A DNA stretch of 64,000 nucleotides, taken from positions 1,364,001-1,428,000 of the forward strand of contig NZ_JAPEPW010000001.1 in assembly GCF_026339955.1 (NCBI RefSeq), read 5' to 3'. The notes below the pieces were generated by a model. It searched no databases. It worked only from the letters and a program-made list of their open reading frames with translations, and had not been told where the DNA came from. Of this stretch, positions 16,201 through 25,646 are shown piece after piece; position 1 is the stretch's first letter; each line of letters starts with the position of its first letter. The position numbers were made by a program, and so were the translations under genes. Origin of the DNA: Streptomyces sp. NBC_01549 (lineage in GTDB: Bacteria > Actinomycetota > Actinomycetes > Streptomycetales > Streptomycetaceae).

Positions 16201-17004
16201 TCACGTGTGGAGCCATGTGTGGCGGTCGCGGGCCATCGCGTGCAGCGCCTCCACGTCCGCCGGCTTCAGAACACCCCCCAGTCGGGCCAACGAGGACAGG
16301 TCGGTGTCCTTGAGGACGCGGACCTCGCGAAGGGGCGCGAGGACGTCGACGTCGGCGGGACCGGCCACGGCCAGGACGGCGTGGACCTCGGCAGTCAGCG
16401 CGTACGAGGCCCGGTCGGCGTCGGCACGGACACGGCGCAGCAGCGGACTCGGCTCACGGCGACCGACGGTGACCATGGGGTCGGCGACGAGAACCCGCTG
16501 CTTGCGGGCGTTCAGGGCGCGCAGGGCGAAGATGCCGCCGGGACCGATCAGGAGGTGGTCGATGCGGTCGCCGCCGGGGAGCGGGATGGAGTGGAGGGTG
16601 TGCCAGCCCGCGCCCTCGAGGTGGTCCAGGGCATCGCCGACGGCCTGCTCGGCGGCGAGCGCACGGCGTCGCGGGTCGGGCCGCAGGCGGCGCGCCGGTC
16701 CCGGGTCGCGGTCGAGGTCGATGACCAACGCCTCGCCGGGCCGGTTCGGCGCGAGGTCGTCGTCCGGGTGAAGGGTCAGGCGGGCCAGCTCCGCGGGGGT
16801 CGGGACCGGTGGGGGTCCCACCGTCACCGGGCCGGTCAGGAAGGGGCCGAGCGCGTTGAGCACGTCCTTGCGCCGCTCCTCGCTGAGCAGATTGACCCGG
16901 GCTGCCTCACGGTCGTACCACGCGACGTTCCTCCCGTCGGTCAGGCACACGTACAGGCGCTCCTGCCCGTGGCGCCATGTCGGTATGACGCGCAGTCCGT
17001 TCAT
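16201..17004 (-). CDS. NERD (nuclease-related) domain protein
   Basis: The 267-residue protein from ATG 17004 has a NERD-type domain at about residues 120-230: an AGW-x-LHSIPLP strand, then DRIDHLLIGPGGIFAL, followed by LNARKQ where active members have a KNxxG-like lysine. NERD domains resemble archaeal Holliday-junction and restriction endonuclease folds; their role in Streptomyces is not established. The acidic/lysine core is only partly preserved (an Asp and a Lys are visible), so nuclease activity is uncertain. It is divergent from the phosphatase gene, with the two starts almost touching, so they must share a promoter region within each other's 5' ends. Confidence 0.75.
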   Translation of the reverse strand: MNGLRVIPTWRHGQERLYVCLTDGRNVAWYDREAARVNLLSEERRKDVLNALGPFLTGPVTVGPPPVPTPAELARLTLHPDDDLAPNRPGEALVIDLDRDPGPARRLRPDPRRRALAAEQAVGDALDHLEGAGWHTLHSIPLPGGDRIDHLLIGPGGIFALRALNARKQRVLVADPMVTVGRREPSPLLRRVRADADRASYALTAEVHAVLAVAGPADVDVLAPLREVRVLKDTDLSSLARLGGVLKPADVEALHAMARDRHTWLHT

Positions 17005-17023
17005 GCACCATCACCCCACGTCC

Positions 17024-17608
17024 ATGGGAACAGGCGGGGTGCTCCAGGGGCAAGAACCCGGTTACCTTTGTGAGCAGTTGGGGGAGTTGTGGGAGGCGCT
17101 GTTGCGGACTCGCAGAAAGCAACCCGAGGTACCCGCTCCGGACAGCCCGTGGAGCGAGATCGTGCCTGGCCTGTGGATGGGCGGGCACGCGTTCGCGGGG
17201 CGTACCGGCGAGCCGGAATTCGCGGTCGTGAGGGATGAGTTCGACCTGGTCCTGACGCTGCTGCGGCTGCCGGGGCACGGCCCCGACCCGGGTGTCGAGC
17301 ACCATGTGTGGCCGATTCCGGACGGTCCCCTGGACGGAACGCAGCTCGCGGGGGTGATCCGGCTCGCGCGGGCCGCTGACGACGCGCTGGAGGACGGGCG
17401 GCGGGTCCTGGTGCGCTGTTATCACGGTTACAACCGTTCGGGGCTCGTGGTCGCGCACGCGCTGGTCCTCGCGGGGCACACCTCCGACGAGGCGATCCGG
17501 CTGATACGGAGTCGCCGCTCGCCGTGGGCCCTGCACAACGAGCTGTTCGTGGAGTACCTGCGTGCCGGTCTGCCCACGGCCCGCCTCCTGGAGGAGCTGG
17601 CGGAGTAG
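17024..17608 (+). CDS. Dual-specificity/tyrosine phosphatase-like protein
   Basis: The C-terminal two thirds carry the cysteine phosphatase signature CX5R as VRCYHGYNRSG (Cys132 and Arg138 if the start is ATG 17024), preceded by a PWSEIVPGLWMGGH opening and WPIPDGP with the general-acid Asp. It should dephosphorylate a phosphoprotein or a small phosphorylated ligand through a phosphocysteine intermediate in the cytoplasm. The start is unsure: ATG 17003 overlaps the start of the divergent NERD gene and GTG 17039 is also possible, and none has a clear ribosome site. The residue before the catalytic Cys is Arg instead of the usual His. Confidence 0.75.
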   Translation: MGTGGVLQGQEPGYLCEQLGELWEALLRTRRKQPEVPAPDSPWSEIVPGLWMGGHAFAGRTGEPEFAVVRDEFDLVLTLLRLPGHGPDPGVEHHVWPIPDGPLDGTQLAGVIRLARAADDALEDGRRVLVRCYHGYNRSGLVVAHALVLAGHTSDEAIRLIRSRRSPWALHNELFVEYLRAGLPTARLLEELAE

Positions 17609-17865
17609 CCCTTCTCCTCCGCCCGCGCGTCCGGCACCTCCGCACCTCCGGCATGTCCAGCTCCTCCGCCACCGTCGGGCATCCCACGGCCTCACGCCCT
17701 CGCATCCTCACCGGCCGCACCAGCCGCACCAGCCGCACCAGCAAACAAAAAGGACTTCCCTACGAATATGGTGTATGCCGTCGGTTTCGTCGATTTCACG
17801 CCGACCTCGCGCACCGAGCCGTCCCCCTGGCCCCGGCTCGAGGCCGGCCCGGACGCAGGAGAGCA

Positions 17866-18678
17866 GTGACCCCCACCCGGCCCCGCAGTCTCGTGCTCGC
17901 CGCCCTCGTCGCCGTGCTGGCGGCGGCCGTGGCGGGCTGTGGCGACTCCGGTGCCCTGCGGGGCGCGGGAGCGACGCCCACCGCCGTCGGCCCGTCCCGG
18001 CTCTGGCCCGGGCTGCCGCCCGCGTCGATGGCCGCCCTCGACTACGGCGAGGCGGACACCGAGACGGTCACGGGCATCACGGCGCCGGGCGACGACATCC
18101 ACAAGGTGGACCCGATCGCCGTGTTCCGCGCCGAGGTGGGCCGCCACCCGGACGAGTACACGGCCGTCCACGCCCCGTACCGTGAGACGGCCCAGCAGCT
18201 CAGGTACTGCACCGGCAAGGACACGCTCGGCGGGAAGTGCCCGATCCTCCAGGCGTACTACGGCGATCTCACCGGCGACCGGAAGGACGACCTGGTGCTC
18301 GGCATCCGCTTTCCGCAGAATCAGCTGGCGGTGCGCGTGTACACCTTCGAGCACCACAAGCTGGTCCAGATCATGGGCACCACGGACAGCACGATCAGCG
18401 TCGAGGTCGCGGGCCGTGACGTGATCATCCGCTCGCCCTCGACCCTGCCGGGCTACGAGTACCGCACGGTGTGGACCTGGGACCCGCACCAGCACGCGAT
18501 GCTGGCGACCCGCGACGAGATCCTCCGCGTGGGCACACCCGGCCCCACCAGGCGCGGCACCGCCTCGCCCGTCCCCTCAGCACCCCCCGCCCCGCCGGTC
18601 TCGCCCTCGGCCTCTCCGTCGGCCTCGACGTCTCCATCGGCATCCCCCTCGCTGTCGCCCGCCGCGAGCGCCTCGTGA
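17866..18678 (+). CDS. Lipoprotein encoded upstream of a sensor kinase
   Basis: GTG 17866 follows AGGAG (17857-17861) closely and opens a 270-residue protein with a textbook lipobox, VAGC at Cys25. The mature part contains LQAYYGDLTGDRKDDLVLGIRF, an FG-GAP-like acidic loop that may bind calcium, and a Ser/Pro/Ala low-complexity tail at about 235-270. The stop overlaps the histidine kinase start by GTGA, so the two are translationally coupled. The arrangement recalls lipoproteins that modulate a neighbouring kinase, such as CseA with CseC, but no response regulator gene is present here. Function is inferred from context only. Confidence 0.7.
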   Translation: MTPTRPRSLVLAALVAVLAAAVAGCGDSGALRGAGATPTAVGPSRLWPGLPPASMAALDYGEADTETVTGITAPGDDIHKVDPIAVFRAEVGRHPDEYTAVHAPYRETAQQLRYCTGKDTLGGKCPILQAYYGDLTGDRKDDLVLGIRFPQNQLAVRVYTFEHHKLVQIMGTTDSTISVEVAGRDVIIRSPSTLPGYEYRTVWTWDPHQHAMLATRDEILRVGTPGPTRRGTASPVPSAPPAPPVSPSASPSASTSPSASPSLSPAASAS

Positions 18679-20009
18679 GACAGGGCCCGCGCCGCCTCCG
18701 GCTGCCCCGCCGCCTCCCCCGCTGGGCCGCCACCCTCACCTGGAAGGCCGCCGCCTTCATCACGGTGATGTGCTGCGGCCTCGCCGCCCTGCTCGGCGTC
18801 CTCGTGCATGTCTCGGTGACCAACCAGACCGTCGGCGAGGCCCGCGGCCGGGCGCTCGACCGGCTGGCGGAGGTGACCGCGGACTACCAGGCGGGCGACC
18901 GGCTGCCGCCGGGCGCGGGGGTGGATCTCCCGGGGCTGCCCGCGCCGCTGCGCGAGCTGGCGACGGACGGGCGCCGCGGCACGATGGTCGGGCACAACGA
19001 CCCGCACCCCACCATGTGGGCGGCCGGACCCGCGAGCGGCGGGCGGGCGCTCGCCGTGCAGTTCGACTACTCGCAGGGCGCGCACGCCATCGACGCCCTG
19101 GACCGGTCGATCGTCTGGTCCTCGGCGCTGGCGATCGGCGCGACACTGCTGGTGGGGGCGTTCGCGGTGACGCGGGTGACCCGGCGGCTGCACGCGACGG
19201 CGCAGGTGGCCCGGCGTATCAGCGCGGGCGACCTGGACGCGCGCGTCAACGATCCCCGTGCGGCCGTGGATCCCCGTACACAGTGCCCGACGCGCCCCCA
19301 GGACGAGGTGGCCGCGGTCGCCGGGGCCCTCGACACGATGGCGTCCTCGCTGCAGAGCAAGCTGACGATCGAGCAGCGCTTCACCGCGGATGTGGCGCAC
19401 GAGCTGCGCACCCCGCTGACCGGGCTGCACGCAGCCGCGGAGCTGCTGCCGCCGGGCCGGCCGACGGAGCTGGTCCGCGACCGGGTGGCCGCGCTACGCA
19501 CGCTCACCGAGGACCTGCTGGAGATCTCCCGGCTGGACGCCGGGCGGGAGCTGCTGGAGCTGGACTCGGAGCCGCTGGCCGCGCTGGCCGAGCGGGTGGT
19601 GCGGGCGTCGGGCACCGCAACCGAGGTGCGGGTCGTGCGTGACGCCCGGGTGGAGACCGACCGGCGCCGACTGGAGCGGGTGCTCGGCAATCTGGTGGCC
19701 AACGCGCACAAGCACGGGGCGGACCCGGTGGTGCTGACCGTCGACGGCCCGTTGGTGACGGTGCGGGATCACGGCGGCGGCTATCCGGACTATCTGCTGG
19801 AGCACGGGCCGCAGCGGTTCCGTACGGAGGGCGGTTCGAAGGGCCATGGGCTGGGGTTGACGATCGCGCTCGGCCAGGCGGAGGTGCTGGGCGCGCGACT
19901 GTTGTTCGCCAACGCTCCCGGGGGCGGTGCGATCGCGATGCTGACGCTTCCTCAGGAGGGGCGGGGCGCGTCCGGCACCGGCGGGGAAGGGCCGACCGGG
20001 GCACGCTGA
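18675..20009 (+). CDS. Membrane sensor histidine kinase (orphan, no adjacent response regulator)
   Basis: The 444-residue protein starts at GTG 18675, overlapping the lipoprotein stop by 4 bases. Two membrane helices (about 20-45 and 135-155) bracket an extracytoplasmic domain of about 90 residues, followed by HAMP, a HisKA segment with ADVAHELRTP (phospho-acceptor His242) and a HATPase with NLVANAHKHG, DHGGGYP and KGHGLGLTIA. It should autophosphorylate in response to an envelope signal. The downstream neighbour is a small secreted protein and upstream is a lipoprotein, so all three concern the cell surface. The partner regulator must be elsewhere. Confidence 0.88.
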   Translation: MRQGPRRLRLPRRLPRWAATLTWKAAAFITVMCCGLAALLGVLVHVSVTNQTVGEARGRALDRLAEVTADYQAGDRLPPGAGVDLPGLPAPLRELATDGRRGTMVGHNDPHPTMWAAGPASGGRALAVQFDYSQGAHAIDALDRSIVWSSALAIGATLLVGAFAVTRVTRRLHATAQVARRISAGDLDARVNDPRAAVDPRTQCPTRPQDEVAAVAGALDTMASSLQSKLTIEQRFTADVAHELRTPLTGLHAAAELLPPGRPTELVRDRVAALRTLTEDLLEISRLDAGRELLELDSEPLAALAERVVRASGTATEVRVVRDARVETDRRRLERVLGNLVANAHKHGADPVVLTVDGPLVTVRDHGGGYPDYLLEHGPQRFRTEGGSKGHGLGLTIALGQAEVLGARLLFANAPGGGAIAMLTLPQEGRGASGTGGEGPTGAR

Positions 20010-20110
20010 GCGCCCTCGCGTCCCCGATGGCGCAGTGCGGCCTGCGCGTATCCGAGCCCGCTCCTAATGTGGCGATTAGTCAGACAAGTAATATTTCCGG
20101 AGGAGTTCCC

Positions 20111-20611
20111 ATGCCCCTGCGCCACACTCTCGCCCGCACCGGGATGGTGCTCGCCGCCGGCACGCTCATCGCGGCGGCGAGCACCGGCCCCGCCCTCGCC
20201 GCCGGCACGCTCGTCGTGCCCGCGGGCACCGGACCCGGCATCGTCGACGACACCGGGGACTACGCCGGCGACTGGGACAACGGCGACTACCCCTACTTCG
20301 ACGACGACGGCCTGGGCGACGGATGGTTCGACGACGACCCACGTGATGACGGACGGTTCGACTTCAACGACAACCGGCGCTTCCAGGGCCGGATCGCCGC
20401 CCGCAACGGCCTCGCGCTGCACAACCGGCCCGACCGCGACAGCCGGATCACCCGTATCGCACCGTTCCGCGAGCACGTCAACATCTACTGCAAGACCTGG
20501 GGCGAGCGCGTCGGCGGCAACCCGATCTGGTACCTGATCACCGACGGCGTCTGGTCCTGGGGCGCGGCGCAAGGCATCGACAACATCGGCGCGTCCCCGC
20601 GTTGGTGCTGA
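20111..20611 (+). CDS. Small secreted protein with SH3-like C-terminal domain
   Basis: ATG 20111 follows GGAGGAG and opens a 166-residue protein with a Sec signal peptide cleaved near GPALA-AG (about residue 30). After a very acidic Asp/Gly/Tyr linker (about 45-85, DDDGLGDGWFDDD) comes an SH3_3-type domain with LALHNRPDRDSRI, VNIYCKTWGE and a final Trp-Cys. Two Cys residues could form a disulfide. Such domains bind peptidoglycan or other wall components. Just upstream, ATTAGTCAGACAAGTAAT (about 20073-20090) and TAATAT form an AT-rich patch that may hold promoter or operator elements. Confidence 0.7.
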   Translation: MPLRHTLARTGMVLAAGTLIAAASTGPALAAGTLVVPAGTGPGIVDDTGDYAGDWDNGDYPYFDDDGLGDGWFDDDPRDDGRFDFNDNRRFQGRIAARNGLALHNRPDRDSRITRIAPFREHVNIYCKTWGERVGGNPIWYLITDGVWSWGAAQGIDNIGASPRWC

Positions 20612-20691
20612 CGCCGGGGCGTGCCCACCGGATCGGCCTGTCCGTCACCACATAACGGGACATCAGGTCAACCACTTGCTACGTTCCGGAC

Positions 20692-22095
20692 ATGATTCAG
20701 CCCGGAATGCCCGGAATGCCAGGAATTCCCGGAACACGGGGACCGACCGTGGCAGCGGACCCGCCCACCCCCGCCGTCCGCCTGCCCCGGCGCCGTGGCA
20801 TCGAGTTCGCCCTGATCGTCATGGCCGTACTGCTGTCCGTGTTCGGCTACTGCGCGGTCGGATACGCCCGGCACGGCACCGTCCCGCCCGGCGCCGCGGT
20901 CTACGGCGCCGGGCTCGGTGTGCTCGCACTCCTCGCGCATCTCGCGGTGCGGCTGCGGGCGCCGTACGCCGATCCGCTGCTGCTGCCCATCGCCGTCCTG
21001 CTCAACGGCCTGGGCCTGGTGCTGATCTACCGCCTGGACCTGGAGACCCCGGGCGACCAGGCCGCCCCCGTCCAGCTCATCTGGTCGACGCTCGGCGTCG
21101 CGCTCTTCATCGCGGCCGTCCTCTTCCTGCGCGACCACCGCGTCCTGCAGCGCTACACCTATGTCTCGGTCGTCACGGCGCTCGGCCTGCTGGTCCTGCC
21201 CATCCTCTTCCCCGCCGTGAACGGCGCCCGGATCTGGATCCGGATCGCCGGGTTCTCCATCCAGCCGGGCGAGTTCGCGAAGGTGCTGCTCGCGGTCTTC
21301 TTCGCCGGCTACCTCGCGGCCAACCGCAACGCGCTCGCCTACGCGGGCCGCCCCGTCTGGCGGTTCAAGCGACTCCAGCTGCCCACCGGCCGGGTCCTCG
21401 GCCCGATCGTCGCGATCTGGCTGCTGAGCGTGGTGGTCCTCGTCCTGGAGCGGGACCTCGGCACCTCGTTGCTGTTCTTCGGCCTCTTCGTGATCATGCT
21501 GTACGTCGCCACCGGCCGCACCGGCTGGATCGCGGTGGGCCTGCTGCTCGCCTGTGTGGGCGCGATGGCCGTCGGCCGGCTGGAACCGCACGTCCACAGC
21601 CGGGTGCAGGACTGGCTGCACCCCTTCGCGACGATCGACGCGGGCCAGGGCCCGAACCAGCTCGCCCAGTCCCTGTTCGCGTTCGCCGCGGGCGGGATGA
21701 TGGGCACCGGCCTCGGGCTCGGCCACTCCATCCTCATCGGATTCGCCGCCAAGTCGGACTTCATCCTGGCCACCGCGGGCGAGGAACTGGGCCTCTTCGG
21801 ACTCTGCGCGATCTTCCTGCTCTACGGCCTCCTCGTGGAACGCGGCTACCGCGCCGGCCTCGCCCTGCGCGACCCCTTCGGACGGCTCCTCGCCATCGGC
21901 CTCGCCTCGATCCTGGCACTCCAGGTCTTCGTGATCGCGGGCGGTGTGACCGGTCTGATCCCTCTGACCGGGATGGCGATGCCGTTCCTCGCCCAGGGCG
22001 GCTCCTCGGTCGTCACCAACTGGATCATGGTGGCGCTGCTGATCCGCGTCAGCGACTCGGCGCGCAGCCAGTACGACGGGACGGCGGCGCCATGA
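20692..22095 (+). CDS. SEDS-family peptidoglycan glycosyltransferase (RodA/FtsW type)
   Basis: The 467-residue protein has about ten membrane helices and SEDS signatures: NGARIWIRI, the catalytic-region ERDLGTSLLFF with its conserved Asp, and the C-terminal ITGMAMPF-like LTGMAMPFLAQGGSS. ATG 20692 is the first in frame. SEDS proteins polymerise glycan strands from lipid II and need a class B PBP partner, which is exactly the next gene, overlapping by ATGA. Gene context does not allow a choice between elongation and sporulation roles, and Streptomyces carries several SEDS-PBP pairs. Confidence 0.9.
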   Translation: MIQPGMPGMPGIPGTRGPTVAADPPTPAVRLPRRRGIEFALIVMAVLLSVFGYCAVGYARHGTVPPGAAVYGAGLGVLALLAHLAVRLRAPYADPLLLPIAVLLNGLGLVLIYRLDLETPGDQAAPVQLIWSTLGVALFIAAVLFLRDHRVLQRYTYVSVVTALGLLVLPILFPAVNGARIWIRIAGFSIQPGEFAKVLLAVFFAGYLAANRNALAYAGRPVWRFKRLQLPTGRVLGPIVAIWLLSVVVLVLERDLGTSLLFFGLFVIMLYVATGRTGWIAVGLLLACVGAMAVGRLEPHVHSRVQDWLHPFATIDAGQGPNQLAQSLFAFAAGGMMGTGLGLGHSILIGFAAKSDFILATAGEELGLFGLCAIFLLYGLLVERGYRAGLALRDPFGRLLAIGLASILALQVFVIAGGVTGLIPLTGMAMPFLAQGGSSVVTNWIMVALLIRVSDSARSQYDGTAAP

Positions 22096-23693
22096 CCAAG
22101 TACATCCGCCGGGCCGCCGCCCTCTGCGCGGTGCTGCTGCTGGCCCTCCTCCTCAACGCCACCCGCGTCCAGGTCTTCCAGGCCGGGACGTACGACGGCA
22201 ACCCGGCCAACCGCCGTCAGACGATCGCCCGTTACGGCCAGCCGCGCGGTGACATCCTCGTCGCCGGCCGGCCGGTCACCGGCTCCAGGGACAGCGGCCA
22301 GCAGCTCCGCTACGAACGGACCTACAAGGACGGCCCGTTGTATGCCCCGGTGACCGGCTTCGCCTCGCAGGTGTACGGGACGACGTTCCTGGAGAACGCC
22401 GAGGACGGCATTCTCTCCGGCAGCGACCCGCTGCTCTCGCCGTTCCCCCTGTGGAAGGAGGCCACGCACGCCCAGAACCCCGCCGGCAAGGTGGTCACGA
22501 CGATCGACCCCGCCGCACAGCGCGCGGCGTACAGGGGTCTCGGTTCGCGGCGCGGGGCGGTGGCCGCCGTCGAGCCGGCCACCGGCAGGATCCTCGCGCT
22601 GGTCTCCGCACCGTCGTACGACCCCGGGGAACTGTCCGGGACGGGCGCGGCGGTGGCGCACGCGTGGGACCGGCTGAACGGGGCGGCGGACAAGCCGATG
22701 CTCAACCGGGCGATCCGGCAGACCTATCCGCCCGGTTCGACGTTCAAGGTGGTGACGGCCGCGGCGGCCCTCGACGCGGGGGTGGTGACGGACCCCGACA
22801 CGTCCACCACCTCCCCCGACCCGTACCGGCTGCCCGGCACCACGACCCGGCTGACGAACGAGACCGAGGGCTGCGAGGACGCCTCGCTGCGGTACGCCTT
22901 CGAGTGGTCCTGCAACACGGTCTTCGCCAAGCTGGGCGTGGACGTGGGGCTGAGCGACATGACCCGCACGGCGGCGGACTTCGGTTTCAACGACCGGGGC
23001 CTGCGGATCCCCTTCTCCGTCGCCCCCAGCAACTTCGACACGACCCTCGACAAGGCACAGCTCGCGCTCTCCTCCATCGGCCAGTTCAACACCCGGGCCA
23101 CTCCTCTCCAGATGGCGATGATCTCGGCGGCCGTCGCGGGCGGCGGGGCCGTGAAAACGCCCTATCTGGTGGAGAAGACGACCACCCGGAGCGACAACAC
23201 GGTGTCGACGACCGGTCCGAGCACACTCCACCAGGCGATGAACCCGGCGACCGCGGCACGGATGCGCGAGCTCATGACGGACGTGGTGACGGAGGGCACC
23301 GGCACCAACGCCGCGATTCCCGGAGCGACGGTCGGCGGCAAGACCGGGACCGCCCAGCACGGCATCGACAACCTGGGGACGCCGTACGCCTGGTTCATCT
23401 CCTGGGCCCAGGCGGACGGCGCGATGGAGCCCGCGGTGGCGGTCGCGGTCGTCGTCGAGGACGCGGCGGCCGACCGTGGGGACATCAGCGGGGGCGGGGA
23501 CGCGGCGCCGATCGCGAAGGCGGTGATGGAGGCGGTGCTCGGGTTCCGGGACGGGGACCGGGACACTCGTCGGGCCGACCTGCCGCTCGGTCATGACCTC
23601 TACCGCAGCGGCGTACGAACTCGCCCGGATCAACATCGCCCGCCGCACGGCCCCCCTGGCCCCACCGCGACTGGAGGGACTCCGACACACTGA
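22092..23693 (+). CDS. Class B penicillin-binding protein (transpeptidase)
   Basis: The 533-residue protein from ATG 22092 has one N-terminal membrane helix and a short dimerisation region. Its transpeptidase domain has all three active-site motifs: STFK (Ser216-Lys219), SCN and KTGTAQ (from Lys417). It cross-links glycan strands made by the SEDS partner encoded immediately upstream (ATGA overlap). The last 35 or so residues (RRADLPLGHDLYRSG to TPTH) are Pro/Thr/His-rich and unlikely to be structured. The N-terminal region is short compared with PBP2/FtsI proteins, as in the PbpA-like group of actinobacteria. Confidence 0.92.
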   Translation: MTKYIRRAAALCAVLLLALLLNATRVQVFQAGTYDGNPANRRQTIARYGQPRGDILVAGRPVTGSRDSGQQLRYERTYKDGPLYAPVTGFASQVYGTTFLENAEDGILSGSDPLLSPFPLWKEATHAQNPAGKVVTTIDPAAQRAAYRGLGSRRGAVAAVEPATGRILALVSAPSYDPGELSGTGAAVAHAWDRLNGAADKPMLNRAIRQTYPPGSTFKVVTAAAALDAGVVTDPDTSTTSPDPYRLPGTTTRLTNETEGCEDASLRYAFEWSCNTVFAKLGVDVGLSDMTRTAADFGFNDRGLRIPFSVAPSNFDTTLDKAQLALSSIGQFNTRATPLQMAMISAAVAGGGAVKTPYLVEKTTTRSDNTVSTTGPSTLHQAMNPATAARMRELMTDVVTEGTGTNAAIPGATVGGKTGTAQHGIDNLGTPYAWFISWAQADGAMEPAVAVAVVVEDAAADRGDISGGGDAAPIAKAVMEAVLGFRDGDRDTRRADLPLGHDLYRSGVRTRPDQHRPPHGPPGPTATGGTPTH

Positions 23694-23810
23694 CGGTCTT
23701 CGTGGAATGAGCGGCCCCGCCTGAACGGGCGTACCGATACGGGCGTATTTATGGGGAGGGGAACCCACCCACGAGATTCCAGCCCGTGCCCTGCCGGAGG
23801 TACCTCGCCC

Positions 23811-24851
23811 GTGAGCATCACCAAAGCGGCCCCGCCCGGGGCCGACCACCGCGACGCGGACGCGCCGGACGGTCCACGGGAACAGGCGGCCGGATCCCAG
23901 GGCTGGCAGTTCAACTCGCCGCTCGTGCTGGTCATGCTGCTGCTCGTCCTGGTGGTGGCCCAGGGGCCGGTCCGCCGGGCACTGTCGGCGCCGGTGATGC
24001 AGAGCTGGATGACCGTGTTCGTCGCGGTGGTCGTCCAGGCGCTGCCCTTCCTCGTCCTCGGCGTGCTGCTGTCGGCGGTCATCGCGGTGTTCGTGCCACC
24101 GACGTTCTTCGCCCGGGCGCTGCCGAAGCGGCCCGCGCTGGCCGTGCCCGTCGCGGGGTTGGCCGGGGCGGTGCTGCCCGGCTGCGAGTGCGCGTCGGTG
24201 CCGGTGGCGGGCGCGCTGGTACGACGGGGGGTCACGCCCGCGGCGGCGCTGGCGTTCCTGCTGTCGGCGCCCGCGATCAACCCGATCGTGCTGACGGCCA
24301 CCGCCGTCGCGTTCCCCCGCAACCCCGAGATGGTCCTCGCCCGGTTCGTGGCGAGTCTGCTCGTGGCCTGCGTGATGGGGTGGCTGTGGCAGCGACTCGG
24401 GCGGGCGGACTGGCTGCGACCGCCGGCCCGGCCCTCGCACGAGGGGCTCGGCAAGGGGGCCGCGTTCTGGGATTCCGTGCGGCACGACGTGATGCACGCC
24501 GGCGGGTTCCTCGTCATCGGGGCGATGGCGGCGGCCACGCTCAAGGCCGTCGTACCGGCGACCTGGCTGCACGCCGCGGCCGCCAACCCCGTGGTGGCGA
24601 TCCTCGCCCTCGCGGTCCTCGCCGTGCTGCTCTCCATCTGCTCCGAGGCCGACGCGTTCGTCGTCTCCTCGCTGACCCAGTTCTCGCTGACCGCGCGGCT
24701 GGCCTTCCTCGTGGTGGGACCCATGATCGACCTGAAACTCTTCGCCATGCAGGCGGGCACCTTCGGCCGCGGCTTCGCCCTGCGGTTCGCGCCGGCCACC
24801 TTCGCCCTGGCCATCCTCGGCTCGGTCCTCGTCGGGACGGTACTGCTGTGA
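23811..24851 (+). CDS. DUF318/ArsP-like permease
   Basis: GTG 23811, ten bases after GGAGG (23796-23800), opens a 346-residue membrane protein with about eight helices. It carries LPGCECASVPVAGAL, with the CxC pair of the DUF318/ArsP permease family, and SICSEADAFVVSSL, another conserved family segment. ArsP members export organoarsenicals; others are of unknown substrate. The next gene overlaps by GTGA and encodes the TIGR03943-type partner, a pairing that suggests a metal or metalloid transport complex. Substrate is not evident from sequence. Confidence 0.85.
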   Translation: MSITKAAPPGADHRDADAPDGPREQAAGSQGWQFNSPLVLVMLLLVLVVAQGPVRRALSAPVMQSWMTVFVAVVVQALPFLVLGVLLSAVIAVFVPPTFFARALPKRPALAVPVAGLAGAVLPGCECASVPVAGALVRRGVTPAAALAFLLSAPAINPIVLTATAVAFPRNPEMVLARFVASLLVACVMGWLWQRLGRADWLRPPARPSHEGLGKGAAFWDSVRHDVMHAGGFLVIGAMAAATLKAVVPATWLHAAAANPVVAILALAVLAVLLSICSEADAFVVSSLTQFSLTARLAFLVVGPMIDLKLFAMQAGTFGRGFALRFAPATFALAILGSVLVGTVLL

Positions 24852-25633
24852 ACCGGCAGGCACAGGCGGCGGTCCTGTTCCTCGTCGGCGCGGCGGTCCT
24901 GCACGCCGGGCTCACCGACCTCTACCTGCGCTATGTCAAGGCGGGTTTGCGGCCGCTGCTGCTGGCCGCCGGGGTCGTACTGATCGTGGCGGCGCTGGCG
25001 ACGGTCTGGTACGAGCGGCGGCCGACGAAGACCTCGAAGGCCGAACTCCACACCGGGCACGGGAACGGCGACGGCGACGAGCGTGAGGACGGGCATGAGG
25101 ACGGAGACGGTCACGGGCACGTCCACCGCGAACCCCGTGTCGCCTGGCTCCTGGTCCTCCCCCTCTTCGCCCTGATCCTGGTCTCCCCGCCCGCGCTCGG
25201 CTCCTACAGCGCCATGCACGCCGGTACGGCCCTGCAGGCGCCCCTCGCCTACCCGTCCCTGCCGGCCACCGACCCGCTCCCGCTCGGCGTCGTCGACTAC
25301 GCGGGCCGCGCCGCCTACGACCACGGGCGCACCCTGGCCCACCGGCGGGTCGAAGTCACCGGCTTCGTCGCCCTCGCCAAGGACGGCACCCCGTACCTGG
25401 TCCGGATGGCCCTCAACTGCTGTGCCGCCGACGCCCAGCCGGTCAAGATCGGCCTGACCGGCCACATCCCGCCCGTCCTGCAGCCCGACACCTGGCTCCA
25501 GGTCACCGGCACCTACACCGCCAAGCAGACCAAGGACCCCGTCAACGACGGCCGCATCCCGTTCCTCGACGTCACTGCGGCCAAACCGGTCCCGACCCCG
25601 CACGACCCGTACGACGAGAGCTGGAACAACTGA
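24848..25633 (+). CDS. TIGR03943-family partner of the DUF318 permease
   Basis: The 261-residue protein starts at GTG 24848 inside the permease stop. Two N-terminal helices are followed by an acidic His-rich loop (GHGNGDGDE, HGHVH; about residues 70-97), a third helix and an extracytoplasmic OB-like domain with MALNCCAADA, whose Cys pair is typical of the family. The His/Asp-rich loop and the Cys pair suggest metal binding. It probably works with the DUF318 permease, since the two genes are translationally coupled. Confidence 0.85.
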   Translation: MNRQAQAAVLFLVGAAVLHAGLTDLYLRYVKAGLRPLLLAAGVVLIVAALATVWYERRPTKTSKAELHTGHGNGDGDEREDGHEDGDGHGHVHREPRVAWLLVLPLFALILVSPPALGSYSAMHAGTALQAPLAYPSLPATDPLPLGVVDYAGRAAYDHGRTLAHRRVEVTGFVALAKDGTPYLVRMALNCCAADAQPVKIGLTGHIPPVLQPDTWLQVTGTYTAKQTKDPVNDGRIPFLDVTAAKPVPTPHDPYDESWNN

Positions 25634-25646
25634 GGACGAGAGTGGC

